From: Rhodospirillales bacterium
Lineage (GTDB): Bacteria > Pseudomonadota > Alphaproteobacteria > Rhodospirillales > JAPHRK01
DNA length: 64,000 nucleotides
Assembly: GCA_026196105.1 (NCBI GenBank)
Contig: JAPHRK010000024.1
Coordinates: 1-64,000 of the forward strand
Reading direction: 5' to 3'
Every line of letters starts with the position of its first letter. Position 1 is the first letter of the stretch. The notes under the pieces were generated by a model. The model searched no databases and was not told the DNA's origin. It saw only the letters and a program-made list of their open reading frames with translations. Position numbers and translations under genes: made by a program. Positions 45,240 to 52,049 of this stretch are shown piece by piece.

Positions 45240-46094
45240 ATGCCTGAAGATATTTCTATACTTAAAGAATGGGTTGGGAAAACTGAGGAAAAAATTGATC
45301 TTATCACGGCATGGCCTCTTGCGGCTCTCTCAGCAACCTTAAATAGGAACGATCCGCAACCATATGAAGGTTCCCCAGTTCCTTGGCCCTGGCATTGGCT
45401 CTATTTTCTAGAAACGCCGCTTCATTCAAAACTTTCCAATGATGGGCATCAAGGGCGAGGAGATTTCTTGCCAGCTGTAACCTTACCGCGCCGTATGTGG
45501 GCCGGGGGGCGAATGTCGTTCCATCAGCCATTGTTGGTCGGACAACAAGCCGTTAGAAAATCAACTATTTTAGATGTTTCCGGTAAGCAGGGAAAAGCCG
45601 GTGAACTGGTTTTTGTCGTTGTTCTTCATGAGATTTTTGTTGGTGATGCTCTAGTGATGGCTGAGGAGCACGATATTGTTTACCGTGAGGAAGCTAAGCC
45701 GGATGATATTGTCGCAGCTCCTCTTCCAGCACCTGCCAAAGCCCAATGGTCTCGTACAATTCAGCCAGATGAAGCCCTGCTTTTCCGGTACTCTGCCCTT
45801 ACTTTCAATGGACACCGAATCCACTATGACCTTGATTATTGTCGTGATGAAGAAGGATACCCTGGTTTGGTCGTGCATGGTCCCTTAACAGCAACACTCT
45901 TGCTTGACCTTGTTCGTCGGGAGTATCCAGAACGTGAAATTACTGGGTTTGATTATCGGGCAACCCGACCTTTATTTGCAATTGGTGATTATCAGGTGCA
46001 AGGCCGGTTCGAGGAAGGTGCGAACGAAGCTTTGGTTTGGGCCCTCGATTCTGAAGGAGCCCTTTGTATGAAGGGAACCGTGAAGCTCCGGTGA
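45240..46094 (+). CDS. Two-domain MaoC/FAS1-like hydratase (mesaconyl-CoA hydratase-like)
   Basis: A 284-residue double-hotdog dehydratase. The N-terminal half is FAS1-type dehydratase-like; the C-terminal half carries FRYSALTFNGHRIHYD (hydratase motif with His/Asp) and GLVVHGPLTATLLLDL. By length and motif layout it resembles mesaconyl-C4-CoA and itaconyl-CoA hydratases. Together with the family III CoA-transferase and the acyl-CoA dehydrogenase, it suggests degradation of a dicarboxylic or branched acid (inference). The next gene overlaps its stop. Confidence 0.82.
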   Translation: MPEDISILKEWVGKTEEKIDLITAWPLAALSATLNRNDPQPYEGSPVPWPWHWLYFLETPLHSKLSNDGHQGRGDFLPAVTLPRRMWAGGRMSFHQPLLVGQQAVRKSTILDVSGKQGKAGELVFVVVLHEIFVGDALVMAEEHDIVYREEAKPDDIVAAPLPAPAKAQWSRTIQPDEALLFRYSALTFNGHRIHYDLDYCRDEEGYPGLVVHGPLTATLLLDLVRREYPEREITGFDYRATRPLFAIGDYQVQGRFEEGANEALVWALDSEGALCMKGTVKLR

Positions 46095-46573
46095 AGGCCG
46101 ATCTTATCATTGTCCTTGGGGCTCAGGTCCTGAAAAACGGTGAACCAAGCCAAACCCTTACACGCCGAGTATTAAGCGGTGTTGCACTATATAAACAAGG
46201 AATATCCCCACGAATCCTTATGTCAGGCTGTGCCTCGAGAGGGACAAATGTACCCGAAGCAACCGTCATGGCAAAACTTGCTATCAAAGTGGGGGTTCCA
46301 GAAAATACCATTCTAGTAGAGCCAGAAGCTAGAAACACATTTGAAAACCTTGCTAATAGCCAAACCATAATGTTGGAAAACGATTGGCAAAATGCTTTGG
46401 TAGTCTCTGATGATTGGCATTTGCCACGGGCGAAATTTTGCGCAGAAAAACTCAATTTATCTGCTAATTTCCATGGGGCGGTTGCTCAAGGCTATGAACA
46501 AGGAAAAGTAAAGAAAGCTCTTTCTAAAGCCCGTGAAGCCATTGCGATGATAAAATACCGCCTTGCTTATTAG
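46091..46573 (+). CDS. YdcF/DUF218-family protein
   Basis: A protein of about 160 residues in the DUF218 family (YdcF, SanA, ElyC), often linked to envelope polysaccharide metabolism. The motif LIIVLGAQVLKNGEPSQTLTRRV and LMSGCASRG near the start are typical; later LVEPEARNTFENLANS and VSDDWHLPRAKF match the family. There is no membrane segment, unlike ElyC. GTG at 46091 overlaps the previous stop (GTGA) and is the likely start; TTG 46064 would add nine residues. Confidence 0.83.
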   Translation: MKADLIIVLGAQVLKNGEPSQTLTRRVLSGVALYKQGISPRILMSGCASRGTNVPEATVMAKLAIKVGVPENTILVEPEARNTFENLANSQTIMLENDWQNALVVSDDWHLPRAKFCAEKLNLSANFHGAVAQGYEQGKVKKALSKAREAIAMIKYRLAY

Positions 46574-46591
46574 AAACGGTATCGTAATAAA

Positions 46592-47419
46592 CTAAATGCG
46601 TTTGCGGAATTTTGGAACTTTCATTTTGCGATATTCTTGCAAGCCGCGCCCCTTTTTTTTGTAAGCCGTTGTTGGGCTTGACGAACCGCGTAGAGCTTTC
46701 AAGTGTTCCCCTATTTTACTTTTTTGCCTTTCTACTGTTGCCCTTGCTTGTCGGCTTTTCATAAATTTGTTTACCAGTGTGGAGCGATCAAAGTCCACGG
46801 GGACAATATAAGGGTTTGATTTCTCTTCTACCCGGGCGGATTGAACTGCAGGTTCATCATGTTGAATTTCATTCCATAAACCAAGGACACGTTCTTTGTA
46901 TCTCATTCCTTTTTCAGGCGTACCTGAATGATAATAGGCCGTCGCCTGATTCCAGGAACCATTGCTCTTAAACAGGCGTTTTAGAAAAGAAGCGCTATAT
47001 TCTGCGTTGCTTTGGGGGTCGAATGCTTCATCTAAGGAATCGAAAGCGTCTGGGTGATAATAGAGATTAATTTGCATGCAGCCGACGTCAATATTTTTAA
47101 TTCCCTGAGCTTTTAACTCTTTTACCGCACGAATTGCTGTGGATTTAGATGGGTAGTAATTGCCTTTCCCTTTAGCGGTAACGGTCCAAGGCCAGGCAAT
47201 AATTTCCTTCTTCTCTTTATCCCACCGACCGCTTTCCGCAATAGAAATAGCGGTTAATAAGTTCTTAGGTATATGGTTTAAACGTTCTTGTTGATTGGTG
47301 TGCTTACGGCAAATAGTTTCATTAAAAACAGTATCTTGGTAGGCATTCACTGGCATGGAAACAAAACCTATAGCTATGGTTGCTGCTGCTAGTATAAGAG
47401 TTCTGAATTTGAATGACAT
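46592..47419 (-). CDS. Lytic transglycosylase (SLT domain)
   Basis: A 275-residue exported murein-cutting enzyme. It has a signal peptide (TLILAAATIAIGFVSMPVNAYQ). The SLT active-site Glu lies in AISIAESGRWDK (~64), followed by GCMQINLYYHPDAF and ATAYYHSGTPEKGMRYKERV. The C-terminal ~75 residues are basic and repeat-poor (EYRKMKVPKFRKR). It is convergent with the DUF218 gene. Upstream lies the candidate small RNA on the opposite strand. Confidence 0.88.
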   Translation of the reverse strand: MSFKFRTLILAAATIAIGFVSMPVNAYQDTVFNETICRKHTNQQERLNHIPKNLLTAISIAESGRWDKEKKEIIAWPWTVTAKGKGNYYPSKSTAIRAVKELKAQGIKNIDVGCMQINLYYHPDAFDSLDEAFDPQSNAEYSASFLKRLFKSNGSWNQATAYYHSGTPEKGMRYKERVLGLWNEIQHDEPAVQSARVEEKSNPYIVPVDFDRSTLVNKFMKSRQARATVERQKSKIGEHLKALRGSSSPTTAYKKKGRGLQEYRKMKVPKFRKRI

Positions 47420-47530
47420 ATCCTGTCGCCTTTAGCATAAAATTTAATCTACCAAAGATGATGCAGATAACGTGCCAATTACGATTTTTAAAAAAAATTA
47501 AAAAAGTTGACTAATTTAGTAAGTTTTTAG

Positions 47531-47559
47531 TTGCGTCCATCTCGCAACAAGGTTATAAC
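47531..47559 (+). promoter_or_regulatory. Promoter of the candidate small RNA
   Basis: TTGCGT (47531-47536) and TATAAC (47554-47559) are separated by exactly 17 bases. The predicted start, 6-8 bases later, falls at the first base pair of the first RNA hairpin (47566). The -35 half lies inside a small hairpin GTTGCG/CGCAAC (47530-47548). Confidence 0.6.
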
Positions 47560-47565
47560 AGTTTC

Positions 47566-47660
47566 TAGCAGCCAGATGGCACCCCCCCCGCCATCGACAT
47601 GCTGCTAACTTGGACGTTTCCTCCCAAGCTAGGGCCACACCTTATGGTGTGGCCCCTTTT
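47566..47660 (+). ncRNA. Candidate trans-acting small RNA with C-rich and CCUC-containing loops
   Basis: About 95 bases in a gene-free gap fold into three hairpins. Hairpin 1 pairs TAGCAGC (47566-47572) with GCTGCTA (47601-47607); its inner stem GATGGC/GCCATC (47575-47580, 47590-47595) presents a loop of A plus eight Cs. Hairpin 2 pairs CTTGG (47609-47613) with CCAAG (47624-47628) around ACGTTTCCTC. The third is the terminator. C-rich and CCUC loops in alphaproteobacterial small RNAs such as AbcR and CcsR pair with Shine-Dalgarno sequences. Homology to those is not claimed. It is on the strand opposite to both flanking genes. Confidence 0.6.
47632..47660 (+). terminator. Intrinsic terminator of the candidate small RNA
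   Basis: A 10-bp stem GGGCCACACC/GGTGTGGCCC (47632-47641, 47646-47655) with loop TTAT is followed by C and TTTT. The T-run is on the plus strand only; the minus side has no U-run, so it does not serve the gene ending at 47719. Confidence 0.8.
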
Positions 47661-47718
47661 GGTTTCTGAGCTATAAGAACAAATGGAAGTAGTGTTCGCT
47701 TTGTAAGAACGTTTGGTC

Positions 47719-49164
47719 TTATTCTTTAGGCAGTGATTTATTGGCGTCGCCTAAGGGGCGCATTAAGAGGACGGTATCAACCCACCGGCCGAATTTAAAC
47801 CCAACGGCAGGTAACAACCCAACTTGCTCGAAGCCTGCTTTGACATGAAGTTTAATCGAGGCGTGGTTGTTGGGTTCCCCGATCACAGCAATCATTTGCC
47901 TGAAACCCCGTTCGGTACATTCATCAATCAAGGCATTGAGTAACAATTTACCGATTCCCTTTCCTGTGGCTTCAGGAGAGAGATAAACAGAATCTTCGAC
48001 AGTATGACGGTAGCCACTCCTGCTACGATAAGTCCCGGCGTAACCATAACCGATAATGTTGCCTTCCAATTCAGCAACTAAATAAGGATGGTTGCCTTTG
48101 ATTGTGTTTTGCCAGCGCTTGGTCATTTCAGCAGAATCCGGAGCGACTTCTTCATAAGTCGCCGTTGTCGTGTCCACATAGTGGGCATAAATCTCACAAA
48201 TAGCCCCCAAGTCTTCTTTTTTGGCGGCTCTAATATTGGTAGTATTTTCGTTTGTCATGGTCTTGTTTAACTTTTGTGAGGCCTGCTTGCACAAGTGGGC
48301 CATTAGTTTATCTGCGGTTTCTTTAAGTTTTTCCAGCCCTTCGGTTCGCTCAATTGTTCGTTCATCCATATAGAGGTCACGGTTTACCTCGATTTGAAGG
48401 GCGTGAACATTTTCCTCAGGCTTCCCATAATGTCGGGTGGTAAAGCCGCCAGCGTAGGGGGTGTTTCGGGTCACAACGTAGCCTAAACCTTTGAGAAAGA
48501 CTTCGGTTTCATCAATAACAAAGCTATCGCACGATGCACCGTGGCAATCGCCTAGAACAAAATCTACCCGTTGGTTTCCCGCATCCCGGTCCATTGGCCC
48601 ACCGATGGAAGGCATAGAGTGACAATCAATCAGCACGCAGGCGCCAAATTTTTGTTTCGTTTTAGAAATTAAATTCTCTAGCGCTTTGTGATAAGGTGTG
48701 TAAAGAGCCTCAATCCGCTCACGAGCCTCATCAAACTCAAGCTTATCTCGATAAATTATTTCGCCGCTTGTCACCACTTTCGCAATGGTACCAAGTCCTG
48801 CGGAAACACGCGGGGTATTGGTGTCAACATAATCGGGCAGGGGAGTTGAGAACATCGTCTGGTCTAGTTCATACGGTTGGCGGTTAGGATCAACATAGGC
48901 CCGAGGAAAATGAGCGCAAAGCATGGGTGCGCCATAGTTTGGGGCGTTTTGGTAAACCTCATCAATAAATGAATCCTCAGAACGGCGAATGTTGGTTCCA
49001 TCCAAACGTGAAGAATCGAGAAATGCTTGAGGATAGGCTCGCCCGCTGTGGGGGGAGGCAAAAACCACCGGTGATGTTTGGGAGCTGGGGGTTAAAATAC
49101 TGTACGGGGCCTTTAGCAGAGCTGCACCAATCAGTTTTTCTTTCCCACTTGTATGCGTTGTCAT
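47719..49164 (-). CDS. N-formylglutamate amidohydrolase fused to a GNAT acetyltransferase
   Basis: A fusion of about 481 residues. The N-terminal ~300 residues match N-formylglutamate amidohydrolase/HutG2 (VFASPHSGRAYP, RSEDSFIDEV, LIDCHSMPS, ALQIEVNRDLYMDE). The C-terminal ~165 residues are a GNAT N-acetyltransferase of phosphinothricin/methionine-sulfoximine type (IRAAKKEDLGAICEIYAHYV, SVYLSPEATGKGIGKLLL, VGFKFGRWVDTVLL). An internal ATG (MTNENTTNIR, at about 48258) marks the join and could allow separate translation. ATG at 49164 is the likely start; GTG/other codons to 49224 precede it. Upstream is a palindrome AAAGCCC-AA-GGGCTTT (49201-49216). Confidence 0.85.
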   Translation of the reverse strand: MTTHTSGKEKLIGAALLKAPYSILTPSSQTSPVVFASPHSGRAYPQAFLDSSRLDGTNIRRSEDSFIDEVYQNAPNYGAPMLCAHFPRAYVDPNRQPYELDQTMFSTPLPDYVDTNTPRVSAGLGTIAKVVTSGEIIYRDKLEFDEARERIEALYTPYHKALENLISKTKQKFGACVLIDCHSMPSIGGPMDRDAGNQRVDFVLGDCHGASCDSFVIDETEVFLKGLGYVVTRNTPYAGGFTTRHYGKPEENVHALQIEVNRDLYMDERTIERTEGLEKLKETADKLMAHLCKQASQKLNKTMTNENTTNIRAAKKEDLGAICEIYAHYVDTTTATYEEVAPDSAEMTKRWQNTIKGNHPYLVAELEGNIIGYGYAGTYRSRSGYRHTVEDSVYLSPEATGKGIGKLLLNALIDECTERGFRQMIAVIGEPNNHASIKLHVKAGFEQVGLLPAVGFKFGRWVDTVLLMRPLGDANKSLPKE

Positions 49165-49253
49165 TTGATCTGTTCCCAAACTTCTATTGCTTACTCTGGT
49201 AAAGCCCAAGGGCTTTATATGCAACGATTATGTGGGAATATTAATGCTAGCTA

Positions 49254-49274
49254 ATAGGAGGAGGTATCTCCTAT
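49254..49274. repeat. Small inverted repeat upstream of tRNA-Val
   Basis: ATAGGAG (49254-49260) and CTCCTAT (49268-49274) form a 7-bp stem around GAGGTAT. It lies between the amidohydrolase gene and the tRNA promoter. No function is recognised. Confidence 0.35.
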
Positions 49275-49309
49275 CTGTTGATTGGGAAGGAATTATCCCA
49301 AAACCCCCC

Positions 49310-49337
49310 TTGCAAAGCCAAACTGATCCGGTATAAA
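49310..49337 (+). promoter_or_regulatory. Promoter of tRNA-Val
   Basis: TTGCAA (49310-49315) and TATAAA (49332-49337), spaced by 16 bases, precede the tRNA by 17 bases. The spacing and position fit a sigma-70 tRNA promoter. Confidence 0.6.
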
Positions 49338-49354
49338 ACGGCCCTTCAAGATAA

Positions 49355-49429
49355 GGGCGTATAGCTCAGCGGGAGAGCGCCTCGTTGACATCGAGGAGGT
49401 CGTTGGTTCAATCCCAGCTACGCCCACCA
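49355..49429 (+). tRNA. tRNA-Val (anticodon GAC)
   Basis: GGGCGTA (49355-49361) pairs with TACGCCC (49419-49425), discriminator A and encoded CCA follow. D-arm GCTC...GAGC, anticodon stem CCTCG/CGAGG around TTGACAT (anticodon GAC), and T-arm GTTGG-TTCAATC-CCAGC give a standard 75-base tRNA. Confidence 0.96.
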
Positions 49430-49431
49430 TG

Positions 49432-49460
49432 AAAACCCTAGCGGAAACGCTGGGGTTTTC
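49432..49460 (+). terminator. Intrinsic terminator after tRNA-Val
   Basis: AAAACCCTAGCG pairs with CGCTGGGGTTTT across a GAAA tetraloop (49432-49459), with one T.G pair. It closes the tRNA transcript, and the mirrored A/T ends may also serve the convergent AraC gene. Confidence 0.8.
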
Positions 49461-49481
49461 TGCTTTCTAGCTAAGTATTAA

Positions 49482-50507
49482 CTACTTTCGCTCTATCCAT
49501 TTCCCCGGTGGCACACCTGTCCAGCGTTTGAAAGCCCGACTAAAGCTGGCGGGGTCAGAAAACCCTAGCATATAGGCGATTTCGCTGAGCGAGCGATCAC
49601 CAGATTGGAGGTATTCCATGGCGGCTTCTTTGCGGAGGATATTTAGTTGTTCTTTAAAAGAAGTATCAAGCTCGGCTAATTTTCGTTGCAGGGCGCGTTC
49701 GGTTAGGCCGAGTTGGGTGGCTATGGCGGTAAGTTCCGGGGTGCCTTGTTGGAAGGACTTCAAAATAAGTTGGCGCAATTGCAACAGGAAGGGGGTTGTT
49801 CCGGTTAGGCGTGAGAGGATTTTTTCTGCATGGGAATCAAGAAGGGCACTCAAGGTTGGGTTGGCTTGTTGCAGGGGTAAACCCAAGGTTTGGTTGTCAA
49901 ACACCATGGTGTTTTTCGGGCTGCCGAAGGTTGGGGTGATTTTGAAATAAGCTAAGTAAGCACTTTGATCTGCGGGAGCTTTGTGGGTGAAATTAACTTG
50001 TTTTGGGAGGATATCGCTCCCTGTGATCCAGCGAGAAAAACCGATTAGACTAGCAACAATGGCTTCGATGCGCTCTTCCCGGCAGGGGATGGTGCGTTCA
50101 ACAAGGTCGTAGGTGAGTTCAGCCCCATGAGAGGTAAATTCCACCTCTAGAATACCGCCATCACCGACAAGAGTAGCAAAGCGTGATGCGCTCTCTAAGG
50201 CATCTTTCAATGTGGCGCAGGTCATAAGCAGATGACCTAGGACGCTAAAAGAGCCAGGGCGAATATGCTCTCCAACCTGCAAGCCGATTAGACGATTCCC
50301 TGTGGTATCTTTGGCGCTTTGCCACACCTTGGTGACCACTTCGACGGGCAGACGTGCATCAGGATCACTTAAATCGCTTTGGCTTAACCCTGCTTGTTCA
50401 AGCAGTAGATATTTATCCATAGCTGCACCTCCTTGGCTGGCGAAAGCATCCAGCAGGGTGTTCATATAACTAGCCGAAACGGTCCTTTGGGTGGTGCTTT
50501 CGGTCAA
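49482..50507 (-). CDS. AraC-family transcriptional regulator (OruR/arabinose-binding-type N-domain)
   Basis: A 341-residue regulator. The N-terminal ~220 residues resemble the 'Arabinose_bd' domain of OruR/VirS-type AraC proteins (YLLLEQAGLSQSDLSDPDARLP, GSFSVLGHLLMTCATLKDAL). The C-terminal two helix-turn-helices (~240-340) end in the family signature SEIAYMLGFSDPASFSRAFKRWTGVPPG. It is divergent from the operon at 50629-56733 across 121 bases and is the probable regulator of that operon. Confidence 0.9.
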   Translation of the reverse strand: MTESTTQRTVSASYMNTLLDAFASQGGAAMDKYLLLEQAGLSQSDLSDPDARLPVEVVTKVWQSAKDTTGNRLIGLQVGEHIRPGSFSVLGHLLMTCATLKDALESASRFATLVGDGGILEVEFTSHGAELTYDLVERTIPCREERIEAIVASLIGFSRWITGSDILPKQVNFTHKAPADQSAYLAYFKITPTFGSPKNTMVFDNQTLGLPLQQANPTLSALLDSHAEKILSRLTGTTPFLLQLRQLILKSFQQGTPELTAIATQLGLTERALQRKLAELDTSFKEQLNILRKEAAMEYLQSGDRSLSEIAYMLGFSDPASFSRAFKRWTGVPPGKWIERK

Positions 50508-50628
50508 GAAATTGTCGCCTACAGTTAGTGACGGAGGTAAATGTATAAGGCAGGATACTCAACAAAATGGGACATTCTCAAGTAAAGAGAGGCCCGGAGG
50601 TTAAAAAACAATAGGGAACAGGGATTTT

Positions 50629-51585
50629 ATGAGAACCATATTGATCACCGGTGGTGGCGGCTATATTGGTCGGGAGCTGATCAAACGCTTAAGTGAAGAA
50701 GCGGGGGATGGGTTTCGCATTGTGGCGGCAGACGTGCGCGAGGTCCCTGAACAAGACCGGTTACCAGAAGCCGAATATGAAACTGCCGATATTCGGGATC
50801 ATGGATTTAAAGAATTAGTGCAACAGGTCCAGCCTCATGTGGTTGTTCATCTTGCCTCGATTGTCAGTGCCGGGGGTGATCCGGAGTTTGAGCATTCTGT
50901 GGATGTGTTAGGCACTAAAAACGTTCTGGATAGTTGTTTGGCGGCTGAAGTTGAACAGATTATCGTTACCAGCAGTGGGGCCGCCTATGGCTACCACGCT
51001 GATAGTCCCGAATGGCTCAACGAAGATCATCTCCTCAGAGGGAATGAAGATTTCGCCTATTCCCGCCACAAGCGCATGGTTGAGGAGCTGTTAGCGGATT
51101 ACCGACAGAAGCACCCAGAGCTCAAGCAACTTATCTTCCGCCCGGGCTCAGTTATTGGTGAAAATGTGAACAACCAAATCACCGCCCTTTTCGAACGCCC
51201 TTTTATTTTGGGAATCGCTGGCTCTGATTGTTCCTTTGTCTTCATTTGGGACCGGGATGTGGTGTCGTGCATGGCTAAAGGGATACTTGAGAGTAAAGAA
51301 GGGGTTTATAATCTCGCCGGAGATGGGGCGATGCCCATGCGCGAGATTGCTAAAGTTCTTGGCAAACCCTATCTCTCCTTACCTGCCAGTTTTGTTGGCA
51401 CTGTGCTAGGTGGAGTTCGCGCCTTGGGGCTTGGTAAATTGGGGCCGGAGCACGTGAAGTTCCTCCAATATCGTCCTGTGCTCAATAACGCCAAACTGAA
51501 AACCGAATTTGGTATTACCCTGGAGAAAACCAGCCGAGAAGCCTTTGAGCTTTTCCGTAAAGCACGCTTTGGAGGTGAAGGATAA
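50629..51585 (+). CDS. Extended SDR (NAD-dependent epimerase/dehydratase-like) protein
   Basis: A 318-residue extended short-chain dehydrogenase/reductase. The NAD(P) site is ILITGGGGYIGREL near the N-terminus, NxxG-like VVHLASIVSAGG is at ~80, and the catalytic Y-x3-K is FAYSRHKRMVE (~147). Substrate is unknown; related proteins act on sugars, sterols or acyl-type substrates. Its stop overlaps the next start (TAATG), and it is the first gene of a six-gene plus-strand run. Confidence 0.88.
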   Translation: MRTILITGGGGYIGRELIKRLSEEAGDGFRIVAADVREVPEQDRLPEAEYETADIRDHGFKELVQQVQPHVVVHLASIVSAGGDPEFEHSVDVLGTKNVLDSCLAAEVEQIIVTSSGAAYGYHADSPEWLNEDHLLRGNEDFAYSRHKRMVEELLADYRQKHPELKQLIFRPGSVIGENVNNQITALFERPFILGIAGSDCSFVFIWDRDVVSCMAKGILESKEGVYNLAGDGAMPMREIAKVLGKPYLSLPASFVGTVLGGVRALGLGKLGPEHVKFLQYRPVLNNAKLKTEFGITLEKTSREAFELFRKARFGGEG

Positions 51586-52049
51586 TGAAATATTTTATTG
51601 CAGGTCTTGCCTTTTTCCTAGGGAACGCTTCCATCGCTTTTGCCGAACCAGCCTCAATTGAGGCCGCTAAGGGTAAGGATCTTGTGATCAAAATTCTGTG
51701 GACCTTACCGGTGGATTTGGATTTGTTTTTGACCGACCCCGGCGGGGAAACGGTTTATTTCGCCAACCGGAAAGCAAAAAGCGGCATTACCATGGGGAAA
51801 ATGGCGGGGTGCGCTGAGGTTAAGATGGGTGCTTCTCCATATGTAGAGACCATTGTGATTCCAAAAGCGGTACAGGGGCTCTATCGGGTCAGTGTTGATT
51901 TCATAAAAGACTGCGGCAGTAAAGCTGTACAGGCGGGGTTTAGAGTACATCTCCTTGAAAAAGGCGGACAAAAGCTCTTAGGCCAAGGGGAATCAAAAGT
52001 GAAATACAGGTTGCTGGATACAGTGGGATGGGAGTTCGAAATAAAATGA
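51585..52049 (+). CDS. Hypothetical periplasmic protein (DUF2135/YfaP-like)
   Basis: A 154-residue exported protein with signal peptide (YFIAGLAFFLGNASIAFA). The mature part starts with a short region then LPVDLDLFLTDPGGETVYF, similar to the 'D-x-D-L-x-V-x-D-P-x-G' pattern of DUF2135-type beta-sandwich domains. No enzyme motif is seen. Coupled to the previous gene by TAATG and to the next by ATGA, so it probably works with the cytochrome-propeller protein. Confidence 0.72.
   Translation: MKYFIAGLAFFLGNASIAFAEPASIEAAKGKDLVIKILWTLPVDLDLFLTDPGGETVYFANRKAKSGITMGKMAGCAEVKMGASPYVETIVIPKAVQGLYRVSVDFIKDCGSKAVQAGFRVHLLEKGGQKLLGQGESKVKYRLLDTVGWEFEIK

Noticed and set aside
47582-47589. Run of eight Cs considered as a sequencing artefact
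   Set aside because: It sits in the loop of a well-formed hairpin flanked by perfect stems. An error in run length is still possible but would not change the structure.
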